Below are positions 23,918 to 36,818 of a DNA stretch of 64,000 nt, piece by piece (position 1 is the stretch's first letter; each line of letters opens with the position of its first letter). The translations under genes were made by a program, and so were the position numbers. The stretch is from Latrodectus hesperus (taxonomy: Eukaryota; Arthropoda; Arachnida; Araneae; Theridiidae): positions 96,464,567 to 96,528,566 of the forward strand of contig CM075853.1 of the NCBI GenBank assembly GCA_037975125.1, read 5' to 3'. The notes below the pieces were generated by a model. It was not told the DNA's origin. It ran no database searches and worked only from the letters and a program-made list of their open reading frames with translations.

Positions 23918-25325
23918 CACTACTGGCCTTTAAAATTGCTACACCAAGAAGGAATGCAAATAACAGAACGATATTTATTGGACACATACATTATAGTGGA
24001 AAGAACAAGTGATTAGACTTACAGGAAATTAGGATGTATAGATCTTGAGAAATCAGTACTCAGAGCAGCCACCTCTGGCTGCAATAACAGCATTTATCCG
24101 CCTAGGCATGGAGTCAAACAGAGATTGTATGGCACGTACGGGGATCTCAGTCCATGCAGCTTCAACACTATGCCACAGTTCATCGACAGTAGTGGATGGT
24201 GAGTGATGGCATGCCAATCGCTCGGCAACCATTGACCACACGTTCTCAATTGGTGACAGATCAGGAGAACGTGCTGGCCAGGGTAACAGTCGAACCTGTT
24301 CTGTATCAAGGAAGTTCAGAACAATACGGGCAACATGCGGTTGTGCATTATCCTGTTGAAACAAAACATTAGGGAGGCCTCAAAGTTAGGACAGAGCCAT
24401 TGGCCTTAACACATCAGAAATGTAATGGTTGCTGTTCAAAGTGCGGGTAATGCGAATAATAGGTGATCGAGACGTGTATCCAATGGCACCCCATACCATC
24501 ACTCCAGCAGATGGCCCAGTATGGCGATATCCAATGCAAGATGGCAATGCGCGTTCTCCATGATGCCCCCAAACACGGATGCGGCCATCATGATCCTGTA
24601 TACAGAACCGAGATTCATCTGTAAAGATGACGTGATGCCATTCCCGCGTCCAGGTTCATCACTGATCACACCATTGAAGGCACTCCTGTCTGTGACGCAG
24701 CTTCAATGGTAGCCGAAGCCATGGTCGCCGTGCAGACAATCCATGCTGCTGCAAACGTCTTCGAACTGTTCGAGCAGAAACTTGTTGCCATGCAAATGAC
24801 TGCATTTCTTGACTCAAGTTTCGTGACGTGGCTGTACGATCCCTTGTGACCATGCGGATAAGATCTCTGTCTTTTCTGCTGTTAGTGATGGGGGGTCGCT
24901 GAGATCCTGCATGACGTTCAGCATGATTGTCCTGAACTCATCGATTCCATTTTCTGCTAACAGTCATGGGGTCTCGACCGACGCAAGCAGCAATATTGCG
25001 GTACGATCAACAGCAATCCCGGTGGGCTATAATCCTTCCTCGATCAAAGTCAGACACGTGCTGATAGGAATTTCTTCTTCTTACACGAGGCATTACAACA
25101 ACTTTCTTTGCCGAAAACAACGTTGAAATGGAAATTGAGTATGAGAAAACTGCTGTCAAATCTCTAGTTTTATACACATTGTAGATGTCGCTACTGTCGC
25201 CTGCTTTGTATGAATGCGCAGAAAATCTAATCATTTGCATATCACAGTAAGTTCTACATGTCATGCAAAATTGACGTGTGTGGTGTGCCGCTTTCCTGGT
25301 GTAGCAATTTTAATGGCCAGTAGTG
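23918..25325 (-). mobile_element. Tc1-family transposon nested in the hAT element
   Basis: The inverted ends start CACTACTGGCC on both sides and match over about 35 bp with three differences. TA flanks both sides (23916-23917 and 25326-25327). Length is 1408 bp. The transposase is on the minus strand. It lies just after the hAT stop codon, so it did not itself break the hAT gene. Confidence 0.93.
24053..25093 (-). pseudogene. Tc1 transposase (DD34E) pseudogene
   Basis: The start ATG is at 25091-25093 (MPRVRRRNSYQHVSDFDRGR). An in-frame TGA follows HRDCC and another replaces a Trp soon after. The paired helix-turn-helix region is then readable through VSARTVRRRLQQHG at 24659-24853. The first catalytic Asp is in FTDESRFC, the second in QQDNAQPH and the Glu in SPDLSPIENVW, with 34 residues between the last two. 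A stop and a frame change occur near 24380-24400, before the C-terminal 103-residue block ending at 24053. The triad is intact, but several stops disable the gene. Confidence 0.92.
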
Positions 25326-25673
25326 TATAAATATATACTTTAATATAATATGTTTGTAAAAGTATTTAGTCTTCTGTATGTACCAAATACTGAAGTTAAT
25401 ATTAAAATTCTATCTTGATAAATGCTTTTATATATTATGGAAATCAAATGAGCTATTAAGCAACCCATTCAATTATTGACTTTTTAGAATTTTATGCTGC
25501 AATGCCTTCTCAATAAATTATAAATGATATTTAATGTAGGTGCAGATAAACTTAAAAAAAAACTTGCGCGACTAGCCCAATTGATAAATTAGCCAAATTG
25601 AGAGAAAACTGTTTATATAGTTAAGTCAATATTTCACTCAAACTCATCAATAAATCACATTGCATAAAATTGC

Positions 25674-25855
25674 AGAAAACTGCTGTCAAAAATCTGGTTT
25701 TATACACATTGTAGATGTAGCTACTGTCGCTTGCTTTGTATGAATGCGCTGAAAATCTTAATCATTTGCATATCATAGCAAGTTCTACCTGTCATGCAAA
25801 TTTCACATGTGTGGTGTGCTGCTTTCCTGGTGTAGCAGTTTTAATGGCAGTAGTG
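25674..25855 (-). mobile_element. Solo end of a second Tc1 copy
   Basis: This stretch repeats 25144-25325, the 5' UTR plus terminal repeat of the nested Tc1, with about a dozen or more changes. It ends in a degraded GGCAGTAGTG terminus followed by TA. No partner terminus is visible nearby, so it is either a truncated second insertion or a local duplication of the Tc1 end. Confidence 0.85.
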
Positions 25856-26120
25856 TATATTGTTTCTTTTAATTTGATTAAAATCTATTATTAATATTAT
25901 AAGTTGCGTTTTAATTGCTCTCACTGGTAAAAATTTCTAGTTAGAATGTAAGTTTAAACACCAGAACCGACCAATATAGCACACTATATATAAATTAATT
26001 AAAGTAATGAAATTGTGGTTTTTAAGTTTTAGGAGTGTATAAAAAATGAGAGGGGGCAATGAAAAATAATTTTGAAAGGGGGCGGTAGAAGAAATAAGTT
26101 TGAGAAACACTGCTCTATAC

Positions 26121-28439
26121 GATATTATACAGAATTAATTTTTTACGTAACAAAACAAAAATGTTTTAAACGATTGAACGCATAAAAAAATTTGGCACGT
26201 GAGCAAATTTTTAAAAAAGAAATAATCTACAGCGTGTATATTTTTTTCTTGGGAAAGAATTTTTTTTTAGCTGTTACTATCGTTTTCAACAATATATTTC
26301 CAATTTTTTATAATTGAATTTTAAATATTAAAAGAATATAGGGAAGGTTTTTCACTTAAGCAACCACAATATTGTAGTCTCTATTTCAATTATAATTTTG
26401 TAAATTCTTGTTTTCAGTTTTTAATTTCACATTTTAGACAGAAGAAATGCAAATACTTATTTAAAAATATTAAATATTTTATTAGACTTTACGCATTCTA
26501 TAGTTTGAATTACATTTATAAAAAAATTACTATTCTTTATAAAAAATGAGTTTTTTTTAAAAAATTTAACCTGACATTTCTAACTATTCATAAATTTTCT
26601 AAAGAATAATATATTTAATTTTTAATGTAATCTGAAACATCAACTTTTTTCAAATCATTTCCAAATTTATGGAAATATAGCAAAAAAGCTACTTTTTTTC
26701 CTGGTATATTGCAAAAAATCTGTCTATAACAATTTTAGCAATTTCTTTTCCATGTTTGTTAGCTGGTATGTGTGTATAGACTTGGCATAAACGTTGCAGA
26801 CAAAGTTTATTATGTTACCATAGTTTTAAGAAAAACAGTTTAAAAGTTGCAGGTCATTCTTTTTACTAATGTTAAATGTCAAATCGTAAACATTAGCTTG
26901 TAGCTCATATGAAAAGTAAAAGAAAAATTTTAATTCATGAAATGTCAGAAATAGTAAGAAAATATATCGTAATCAGCTTTTTTTCATTTTTATTTAAGAT
27001 AAATATTTCAGAAACATTTGAATTAAAATATGTGTATTGAGAAATTAATCCCATTTTTAAATGGAAGCAAAATTCTATGGATAGTTATCGTTTATTTTAA
27101 ACATTATTTATATATACATATAATTTATTAAATAACTAAATAACAATGTAAATTCTTTTTTGAAATTTATAGCAAAATAAATGAAAATAACCAGAAATTC
27201 ACACATTAGTAATAATTTTAAATAGCTGGCCACGTGAAAAGAAATTGAAAAGTCATGTATAAAATTGTAAGTTATACGTATACAAGATGACCAAAATGAT
27301 TGTGGCATAAAATAAATAGGAAAAAAAAAAGTTGGGAATCAAAACAATGAAAAACGAAGACAAAAAGCAATTCGCATCTAATGTGGTATGGTATATCTAC
27401 ATATTTGGCATTCAAAACCACTTAAATCTTCTTTAAAGGACAATTTCTGTATGACGTAAGTGATACGCTATACTATTTTTCAAGCAGAAACTGCTCTAAC
27501 TTTCGAAGAAAGCAGGAGAATATAATTACGTCTCTTCCAAAAACAGAACACAGGGGTTCAATTTTTAAATCCAGTAAATAGATAAGATTTAAAAGATAAG
27601 CAATTGAGTGCTCATGTTCCTAAGTCATGATTCAACAATTCAGCTGTGGGTTAATTGGAGAATTATCCTTTTTATAGGTACTCTCCAGACAGAAACAATA
27701 TCCGCGCGGACGAATGCAACTGGTTGGCTAAAAGAGCGACATAGTCAAGGCTAATGACCTGTCCATGGAAGGAGTTATGAAAGCCTATACCAAACCTGGA
27801 GATAAAACCAGAAAATTTTTATCAGTACCACACACATGCTTCATTTTAGGGAGGAGACAATATGAGTTGTAGGCTTCAGCGGAATTTCGCAACACGTAAA
27901 ACCCGTCCCGTGATTGGGAATAGGAAGAAACTGGATTTATAGAAAATCAAGACATGTTTCCATTTTTCTGCAATTTGCATTTTACTGTATTCATTGTTTC
28001 TTATTTACATGTGTCAATCGCTTCTCTGAAAATATTTTGTTTACGCATTTCCTTTTGAGCTACGTAGGTCCTTCTACTGACATTAATTCAGTTTACAGAT
28101 CGCTTTCGCCGACAGTCTTCTTTAATGGTCACAATTAACCTTAATATCTAATCACCTCAAGTAGTGATTTTGGTTTTTTTTTTTTTTTTCAACCATCTTG
28201 CAGATAGTATTCTGCTATGATCGTTGTAAGCTAAATATAGCTACGGCAGTTGGTACGGGTAAATCAAGTGTTCCAAGGATATTAAGAACATTTTTAAATT
28301 CTTAGTTGTTATAAAAAAGACAAATAAAATGTGGGCACAAACGGAATACTACTTCAAGAACTGATTGAATTCTAATAAAAAATACCAAAATAAACATAAG
28401 AAAAACACAATAGACTTTCGAATCAATTTATTGGATTAT
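26121..28439. other. AT-rich spacer
   Basis: No supported gene. A 17-T run lies near 28173-28189. A GC-richer patch at about 27700-27790 may be a LINE RNase H scrap (minor frame with IRADECNWLAKRAT), but the evidence is too thin to call. Confidence 0.45.
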
Positions 28440-29090
28440 GGTGTTGAAGTATTTCAGCAAGAATGAGGAGAAGACGCACAATTCTAATTCAGAAAACTTT
28501 CAATATGGGCCAAAAAATACCAATCAGGTACTATTAATGAATGGAAAGAGGTTTTCAATGATGGAATACATTTGTGCACAGATGTGCAAATTAAATATAG
28601 TTAGACGAAGTGAAGGTGAAATTCAGTGCCAAGATCATATTCAAGAGAATATAAAACGTCCTTATAAACAGATGTTTTGGAACTTTTTCCCAACAAATGG
28701 CTCTGGAAGATTAGTTTCTCTAAAAGGTATACCTTCTGTTAAATACACAGATGTATCACGTAGTTGAATTGTTTTATTCATGGAAACATTTGATAGAATA
28801 TTTCAACATAACTTAGCTCTCTGTCACAATTCTTAATTGATCTAGTCTTGTGGGAAAAAAAATATTCTTAGTTGGCCTAAAATTCCCCAGACCTCAATCC
28901 CATTGAAAGCTTATAGCATATTCTCAAAAACCCTTTCGCTAAGATATATTGTGAGGACAACAGAACAAATGCTAAAAAGTGCTGTACAAATGTAGTTCCA
29001 TGATGCTGAAGGTCTAGAACATGAATGCTACACAAGCGGAGTCAATGCCAACATGTGAAGAGATGAATTTTTGCCAAAAGAGGGCCTGCT
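28440..29090 (+). pseudogene. Old Tc1-like transposase fossil
   Basis: Scattered blocks in shifting frames match the order of a Tc1 transposase. They are MFWNFFPTNGSGRLVSLKG and KYTDV at about 28670-28750 (the block between catalytic residues 1 and 2), NSPDLNPIES at about 28880-28915 (the third-residue block), and ESMPTCEEM at about 29038-29065 (the C-terminal end). The second catalytic Asp is not recognisable, and stops and frameshifts are frequent. The 109-codon frame at 28438-28767 is part of this relic. No terminal repeats were found. The family differs from the Tc1 at 23918-25325. Confidence 0.7.
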
Positions 29091-32000
29091 TCGTTCTAAT
29101 TTAGATGTATATCAATTCACTTAATATTTGTTAGTAATTGTTTAGAAAAAATCTCATTTTTTTTCCTAATTGTTTTAATTAATTCAAATATATACATGAA
29201 GATTTATGAGTGTGGTACTTATTACTTCTTCAATATAAATCTGTTTTGTTTAATTGCAAACATATATATTTAATACATACATTTTATACAATGCTAACTT
29301 ATTTCCAATTCCATTTTTGTACTTATGATTTCATGAGCTCTTGATTAATTAATTTCTATTAATTTTTCATTAAATTATACAAAAGCTAAGTAAAATTCTA
29401 ATAATTTTATGAAAATTAAAATGTAGAATTCATTTTTGAGAGTCAAGCCTATTACATTTTAGATATTTTGAGCAGTTATTTTAATAATGGAAATGCTAAT
29501 ACTTATTTAAAAACATTTTAAAAAATTTCATCGGTACATTCATTTTGTATGGACTAAATATTTACATTAAAATATATAAAAAAAAGTCTACAAGATGTTG
29601 AAAATGCTAGAAAAAGTTATTTATGATTAAAATAAACTCCACAGTACTCAAATAATTAATCTAAATTTTTAAATTACAATCAAAACTTTTAAAACAAGAA
29701 AATTAAAATTAAAATTTTGACTAAAAATATCATTTTTTCCACTATTAATAACAGTGAATATATACCAAAATCTTATTCAATATGAAAAGAATTATATCAC
29801 ATATGGCATGATTAAAAATGACTTAGAAATTTAAATTAGCAAAAATTTGGAAATTGATTTAAAAAGGAATTATAAAAATTTTATTAAAAAAGTGTTTTAA
29901 AGCTTAAGAGCAAGATTAAAAATAGTTAAAAATTTATGCATTAATTCTATGTTCAGAGCAAAATGTTCAGCAATAAATATATTACTGTCTGTTTATTAAA
30001 AAAAATATTGTGATATAAATTATAATGAAGTTGCTATGTTATTTTTTAAAAAGTAAATCATGTAGTTAACTTGAAAATTATATTAGCTATATTTCCAAAT
30101 GACGGTAGAAATATGTTTTAATTTTAGATCATATAATTTTGAGTCATACAAATGATGATCTCTGCTGTTATTTATATTCTATGTGATATAACGATCACAC
30201 AGCCATTTTGTAATCAAAACTATACATTTGTGAACAAAAGTTTACAAAATGTCTTATGCGATCACAAAATGTTGTATACTATGATCACACATGTGTATGC
30301 TATGTGATAAAATCACAAAAAAATCATTCGATCTCGTGGCATTTCGTTAGAAATTAGTTTCACTTCATAGGTTTTTTAAACATACATTAGAGATAATGTA
30401 GACAGCAATAATTAAACAATTTAGCATGATTTGAGACTGTAAGCATTTAAAAATATTCTGAGGAAGAGCATCAGCTTCAATAATAAATTTACCTTTCTAA
30501 AAGGTAATAGCTAAATACATTGATCCCATGAAATATATATACATATATCATACCTGTCAACCTTGGAGAAATAAAAATCATTTATTAATATAAATAAAAA
30601 TTTTGAGAGAAAAAAATCAGGAGACACTACCAGCAACGTTTTTGCTTGAAACAGAATGCTTAAAATGGTAGTACCGTAAAAAGAGAATTTTACTCTTTAG
30701 ATTATACATTCTGAGAATGATTTATGTTAAACATATATTGTGTGTCAATTTTAATATTTTAATAAAATATTCATCAACCTCACACATAAAGGAGCTATGA
30801 GAAATAAAAGAATATACTATATGTAAAAAAGTAAACGCATCGACAAATGTCTCAATATTTATTTTATAAGGCAACTTTTATTACACATGTGCAATTTATA
30901 AATATTAAATTTATAAAATTATTTCCTTACATTAACACATAAAATACTTGAAAGTATTTCTCACTGAATTAAACTAAGTAAAATTAATTCAATGAGAAAT
31001 ACTTTTATATATAAGAAAACAGAAATTTTCAAATACTTTGTCCATAAAAAACATAACACATTTCAAATTCAAGTAACTCGTGGCAATTTATTTTTTTCAA
31101 GCGTTGCTGACTAAGCATTTATTAGAAATGAACTGGTGAACTGCAATTCAAAAAACTTTTTCTCATTTTGAGAATGTTTAGCAATAATTAAACTTTCTAA
31201 ATTTTCAGAAGAAAAAGAGAAGACCTGAATTAATTTGTTATTTTTTTTATATGACTGAACACTTGTTGATTTTCAGCATTAGAATGTGGAATAGTTAAAA
31301 CACACACACACACACACAGAGTCACATAAAATTAAACAACTCAATGTATTTATTTTTCGGCAAAATTTCGGCATTTTTTAAGTTTAAGTCTAAATTCTTT
31401 AATCAATACTGGATAATAATATCAAATACCAATTGCTACATTGTTTGAATAACATCAAAACAGAGAAGAAAATGATCCTTAAGTTTCCACAAATTTTACA
31501 TTCACATTGTATAACTTCAATTAAGTCTGTTAGTTCTGCATGTTTACTTATTTGCAACATTCTAATATTCAAAAACATATATGCATGCTAGAATTTCAAA
31601 AGGATTGCATAATTGCTGGCAAACTAAGCATTTATTTTTTTGTATTATGCATTCAATGATAAAAAAATAAACATGTCTAATATTCAGAATAAAGAAAATT
31701 TTTTTTATCCTACGTACGGGATAGCGGCCTTATCGGCCATGAGTCCTCTGGCAGCCCAATAAAAATTAGCCTTATTGTGGAAGTTGTCGGGTAAACAGTT
31801 CAAAAGAGAAAATAAAGTGAATATTTAAATATTCTCCATTTGAATAAAAATGAATATATTATAACATTCACACCTAAAGAAATTTTTAATATTAGCAGAT
31901 AAAGTGCAAGAAAATAGCTTAAAAAAATTTATTACCATTTTGGATGAACTGTTTTCTAAAACTGTTAGCAGATTGAAGAAGCAAAACAAGCAGTAACAGA

Positions 32001-33740
32001 AGTAAAATTCTTTAATTTATCACAGTAAGCAAATGGGTGGTAATTTTATGAAAAATTAAAGATGACTAAATTGGGAAAATACATTCATAAAATTTACATA
32101 AAATGATAGAATTTATTTTCTATCAAAAAGTTAAAAAGTAAACTAGTCATTTCTGAAAAAAACTTTTCACTTTTATGTTAATTAATTTATGAACGAAATT
32201 TTTTAAAAAAAAGTTTTTACAAACTTTAGTTCCATTTATTTCAAGAAATAATTAGTTTTTGATCCATACTTAAATTGGGGTGATAAAATTAGACTTTTTT
32301 TAAAGATCTTGAACAATTCTAAAAATGCCTTATTTTTATTCATTAAACATAATATAAAGCAAATTACACATAAACGTAGTTTAAATTCTGATTAACAAAA
32401 AGATTATTGAATTTTAAAGCTTCCATACAATAGTTGAACTTTTTTTTCAGATAATCTGAAAAAATTTAATAAAATGAAATTTGAAGACAAAATTTAAAAA
32501 TTTATTTGTATTTGTAAATATAACAAAGAACAGAAAAATTAAGCATAAAATTTGTTAAATGAAATTATTCTATGTATTTGCTATAAATATATATGCCCTA
32601 TTTCTAAACAGAACTAAATTTATGATTTCAGTTATTCAACATTACATTTTAACGTACTAACATTTGAATATTAAGATCTTGAATAATAACACGCTTCATG
32701 TAATATTTATTGATTCAAAAAAATTGAGAATTCCTTTTGAGTTAAAATTATTGAAACAAGAGAATTAAAATGACTTGTATTATTTCAAAATTTTGAATAG
32801 TGTTTTTATAACAAAATATATATTTTATAATTTCAATCATATTTATTCCATTCGTGTGGCTGAAGCTATAAAAATTTAAAAACATATAGCTAAAAACATT
32901 TTATGGGATAATTCCACTCTAATAGTATTTATAAAATTTTAATTATTCAAAAATGCAGCCAGACTATTTTTTAATCTAGTTAAATGTTAAGTTGTACATT
33001 TAATGCAAACTTGTTAAAGAATTATAACAAAATGAGCTCTGGGTATAATTTGACAAAATATTCAAAGTATATAAGATAGGAGAAATACTTTTTGGCTGAT
33101 TTCGAGATGTTGGAACATTTACATTCATTATACATGTCAAAACTAGCAAACTCACAATAAGTTTCATTGAAATGACTAACAAGTCATTTATGACAATAAT
33201 TTAAATATTCCTCTTTATAAGCTTTGACAACGATCACTAGATATGGCAACTCGAAACAAGTTTCTCTTAATATAATAAATCCATGATAATAATGATTGAC
33301 AAAACTATCAATTTCACTTGTATGTTATATGACTAACAGCTCCACTTAAAATTGGGAGTGTACAAAAACGGTCGACACTGGGATAAAAACGGCATTACAT
33401 ATGACTTAAAATTGAGCATGTTTACTTCAAATTTAAGCCTTGAAAATATAGACAAAGAAAGAGTCTCATTTAAATAATTTTTTCGTTTAAAAAAGTGCAG
33501 GAGAAGTTATTGTTTAATAATGAATGACATCAAAACATTATTGCTCTTGATGTGCAGTAACACTTTACCTTACCTACCAAGACAAAAGTATAAAAAAGTA
33601 AGAAAACTAATTTTAGCTAAGTAAAGAAATACAAACTAAATCAATTTTAGCAGAATCAATAATAAATTAAAATGGTTATCAAAGCCCATAATGGTTATTT
33701 TAACCAAGGACTTTAGGATGTCAAGAATGTCCATGTTAGG
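29091..33740. other. Long AT-rich spacer
   Basis: About 4.6 kb without a supported gene. It contains a stretch rich in GATCACA-like words (30190-30320), a (CA)n tract at 31300-31318, and a small GC-rich patch at 31711-31780 with GCGGCCTTATCGGCC. I cannot assign the patch. Confidence 0.5.
31300..31318. repeat. (CA)n microsatellite
   Basis: About nine uninterrupted AC dinucleotides. Confidence 0.95.
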
Positions 33741-33744
33741 TGGC

Positions 33745-33906
33745 TAGTCTAATGCAAAACACTGTGTTTAGTTCCCTACTTAGTACTTAGTTATATCGAC
33801 CTATTGGAGGAATAAAACTGCTTGAATCGACTTTGCTCAGCCTAAGGATCGAATCTCGGACTTATGCCTTGAAAGTGCAAATTGTGACCACTACACCACC
33901 AGGCTT
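33745..33906 (-). mobile_element. tRNA-derived SINE, third family
   Basis: The minus strand begins at about 33906 with GCCTGGTGGTGTAGTGGTC, an A-box-containing tRNA-like head, and has a slightly worn B box, GATTCGATCC (near 33846-33855). A unique body follows to about 33745. The body is unlike those of the SINEs at 9425 and 18200. Ends are approximate. Confidence 0.75.
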
Positions 33907-36766
33907 CTGAACAACAATAAAAACAATTGTTTTAGTATATTTAACCCTTCCTAGAATAAGTTAAATTAATAAACATTTCAATCAAATAAGAAGTCATTGT
34001 TCATTTAAACATGTAAATTTATTACTAACATTCATTAAAAAAAGATTTAATTTCCAAACTAAAATATCACATTATTCAAATGATTTAAGTTGTTACATAA
34101 TTATATTTTATTGATTATGTAGCAATAAAAGAACCAATCAATAGATTTTTTAAGTCTACTGTGTTGAGATACATTTACATCTAAAAGGGAATAATTATGT
34201 ATATAGTTGATTTTAAAATTATTCTTGGTGTTATTTGTCATAGCAGTGTCGAAGGATAAATATTTTAAATTATTTACACTTATTTCTTAAAATTTAAGTT
34301 ACATCATTCATATGTTTAATACAGATTCAAAATACACACAGGGATGAAACAAATTAGATAAAACATGCATATTTTCAATCTAATTTCAATTAATTTTTTG
34401 AAAAACTGATAATTCATGAATAATTCCAAGTAATAAACTTCAAAGGAAATCTTCACTATTTAGCACTGTTGTTAAAAACGATGAATAAATCTCACTGAGT
34501 TACTGACCAAATTACAGTCCCTTTCTGCAAATATAGGCTCATTTGACTGGATTTATAGTTTAAAATGGACTCTATATCATGGAAATCTAACACAAATTGC
34601 TTAATAGAAAGCTAGACTGCTAATCATTCAGATGGGCAAATTTAACTACTTAGATATAAAATTGGTCAAAAATTGACATTAAGCAGAGTATTTGTTGTAT
34701 ATTATAACATTATTGCAATCAATACAGCACACTCAAGAATATTATCAATAGAATAATTTTTTAATTTTATTGCTGATTATAAAATCACAGATTTCCAGAA
34801 TTTCATTTAGAGAATGTAACTACAGAAATTTAAAAATTCTCCATCATTGATTAGACGAAATTTTCCTAGGGCTTGAGTTGCTACCATTTGTTGCAGCAGG
34901 TAGTAGATAACTGAATGTCCATTATCTTTTTTAAGAACAGTTTAATGCTGCGAATTTCCTAAATTGACCTTGGTATTACGTGACTCATGCATAAGGTGAA
35001 TGTCACTGTGATTATGATATCCTAATGGAGCCTCTAGTATGTACGACAAACTGCTAGATTATCTTGTCTTACCCAGTAACTCAAGCAGTACTGGGTAGAA
35101 TTTATTTGCTAGTATTTGAAACTACTGCACATGCAGGTAAAATCTCTGAGATAGACTTATCTTTATACGACACATAAATTCAAATGAAGGAGTACAAATG
35201 ACACATTTGGTTCCAGAGTTAAAAATGACCATTAGTTCATCCATAACTGGAACAGTCATAACTAACATAACTGTTTCTCTAGACAGTGTAAAGAAAGTAG
35301 CTTTATACCACAATGGACTTTTTCAACAAGATTTTGTATGTTGAAAAATGTCATAAAACTAAGAAAATAACCCGTTACATTAGATATAAATGTGATGTTT
35401 TGCCTTTATGCATACTATTTTAGGTTTTCTTCATACTAAAGAATTACATTTTAGCTCCATAAAGGGCCTTCCTGAATTTATAAACAAAGTGGGAAATACT
35501 AACAGATGAAACTGAGTTATTTTTTGGATTTAGAATTTTTGGTACACACTATTTTTAGCAGAGGTGCCTTGACTATTGAATCCAATACAGAATAACTAAA
35601 ATGTTTGGATTAACTAGAATTTCCCATTCAAAAGTTCTAGGTTAGTTATTTATCCCTAGGATAAAAAAATGGCACCCATATTGAGAGTAAACGAAGAAAA
35701 ATAAGAATGGACAATTTGAAACTAATCTATTATTCATATGGGTGTATGCAAGAAAAGTTTTAAAACAAAAAATTTTTTGATATACTCCATACAACTAAAA
35801 TGGTTCTGATGATTCTAATGCAAAGATCTCCAAGATACTGTATTGTCAAAAACATGATTAATTAAACAATATGAAATATGTGTCAAGTTATTCAAGACTA
35901 CAGGCAAGAAACTTTGACAGGAAATGGTCTAACTTTCACTAAATGCATTGAAATGTATAAACATTATTAAAAATGTATTGCATTAGTATTCAAATGGTAC
36001 CGTTCAAAATTCTTAAAAACTGAAACTCAGTGCTCATAATTATTTTCACAAAATTTGTTCAAGTTATACATTTGAAATAAATTATGTTAATATTATATTT
36101 TATTATCTTAAATTACTCACATATTTTATTACAATAAATAAATATCAATATTATATTTATCCTAAATGATAATTAGTTTTACAGCTTTTGAAAACTGAAT
36201 ACAGTTCCATTCATCATTTTATGATTTCAAAGAAAGTATAAATAATATGAAAATATTCAATAAAATAGCATAAAACAGAGTTAAAAGAAAATGCAAAACA
36301 AATAAGAGTAAAAAACAAACCATTGAGATGACACAAAAATTCAGAATAAATGTAGTTAATTGAAAAAAGCATTTAATATTTCACTTTAAAAATTTAACAC
36401 ATAGAATATTTATCCTCAAATAAATTTTTTAATCTTTATGTAAGAATATATTAATAAGAATATGCAGAATTTTTACTTCATTTAAATATCTAAAAGAATA
36501 TACATAAGGCATTTTATTACAAACTACTCTCATTAAAAACTTGCAGATTAAGTATAAAATCTTATTTAATATTCACAATTAAAATATTTATAATATAGTT
36601 TTCAAAATTATTATTTTTAATAATTAAAAATTATTTAAATGTTTTTAAAAAATGTCCTTTAAATGATTTATTTATAAACTCTATAAATTGTATAAATTGT
36701 TATGAGCTGTATGTATACAAAATCAAAACAGAAAAAGAAACAATAAGAAATTTATCAGAAAAATGT
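33907..36766. other. AT-rich spacer with worn SINE and an unassigned open frame
   Basis: No supported gene. It holds the SINE relic at 34525-34640, an inverted repeat at 35071-35097 (ACCCAGTA with TACTGGGT) and a plus-strand open frame at 35150-35344, listed among the findings. Confidence 0.45.
34525..34640 (-). mobile_element. Worn SINE relic related to 18200-18390
   Basis: The stretch aligns by eye with 18245-18380: GGTTTAAAGTGGATTC there, AGTTTAAAATGGACTC here; AGAGTGCTAACCATTC there, AGACTGCTAATCATTC here. The B-box region is lost, so this copy is old. Confidence 0.6.
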
Positions 36767-36772
36767 TTTATT
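36767..36772 (-). terminator. KRTCAP2 polyadenylation signal
   Basis: AATAAA on the minus strand, 46 bases after the KRTCAP2 stop codon, giving a very short 3' UTR. Confidence 0.7.
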
Positions 36773-36818
36773 GAAAGAATCTTATAAAGTTGTGTAAAAT
36801 TAGCAAAGAAATATATAT

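Larger units (their letters stand above)
21485..26112 (+). mobile_element. hAT-superfamily DNA transposon with a nested Tc1
   Basis: The ends match as short inverted repeats (left CAGTCTTTCCCAAAGT; right, read inward, CAGTGTTTCTCAAACTT). They are flanked by an exact 8-bp duplication, CTCTATAC, at 21477-21484 and 26113-26120, the hAT signature. The transposase relic (22345-23883) has a BED zinc finger and a hAT C-terminal dimerisation block. The 4628-bp length includes a 1408-bp Tc1 (23918-25325) and a second Tc1 end (25674-25855), both inserted 3' of the hAT gene. GGGGG-rich subterminal stretches lie near both ends. Confidence 0.95.

Noticed and set aside
27680..27790. Possible LINE RNase H scrap (IRADECNWLAKRAT)
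   Set aside because: One short block only, without the catalytic neighbours; too weak to annotate.
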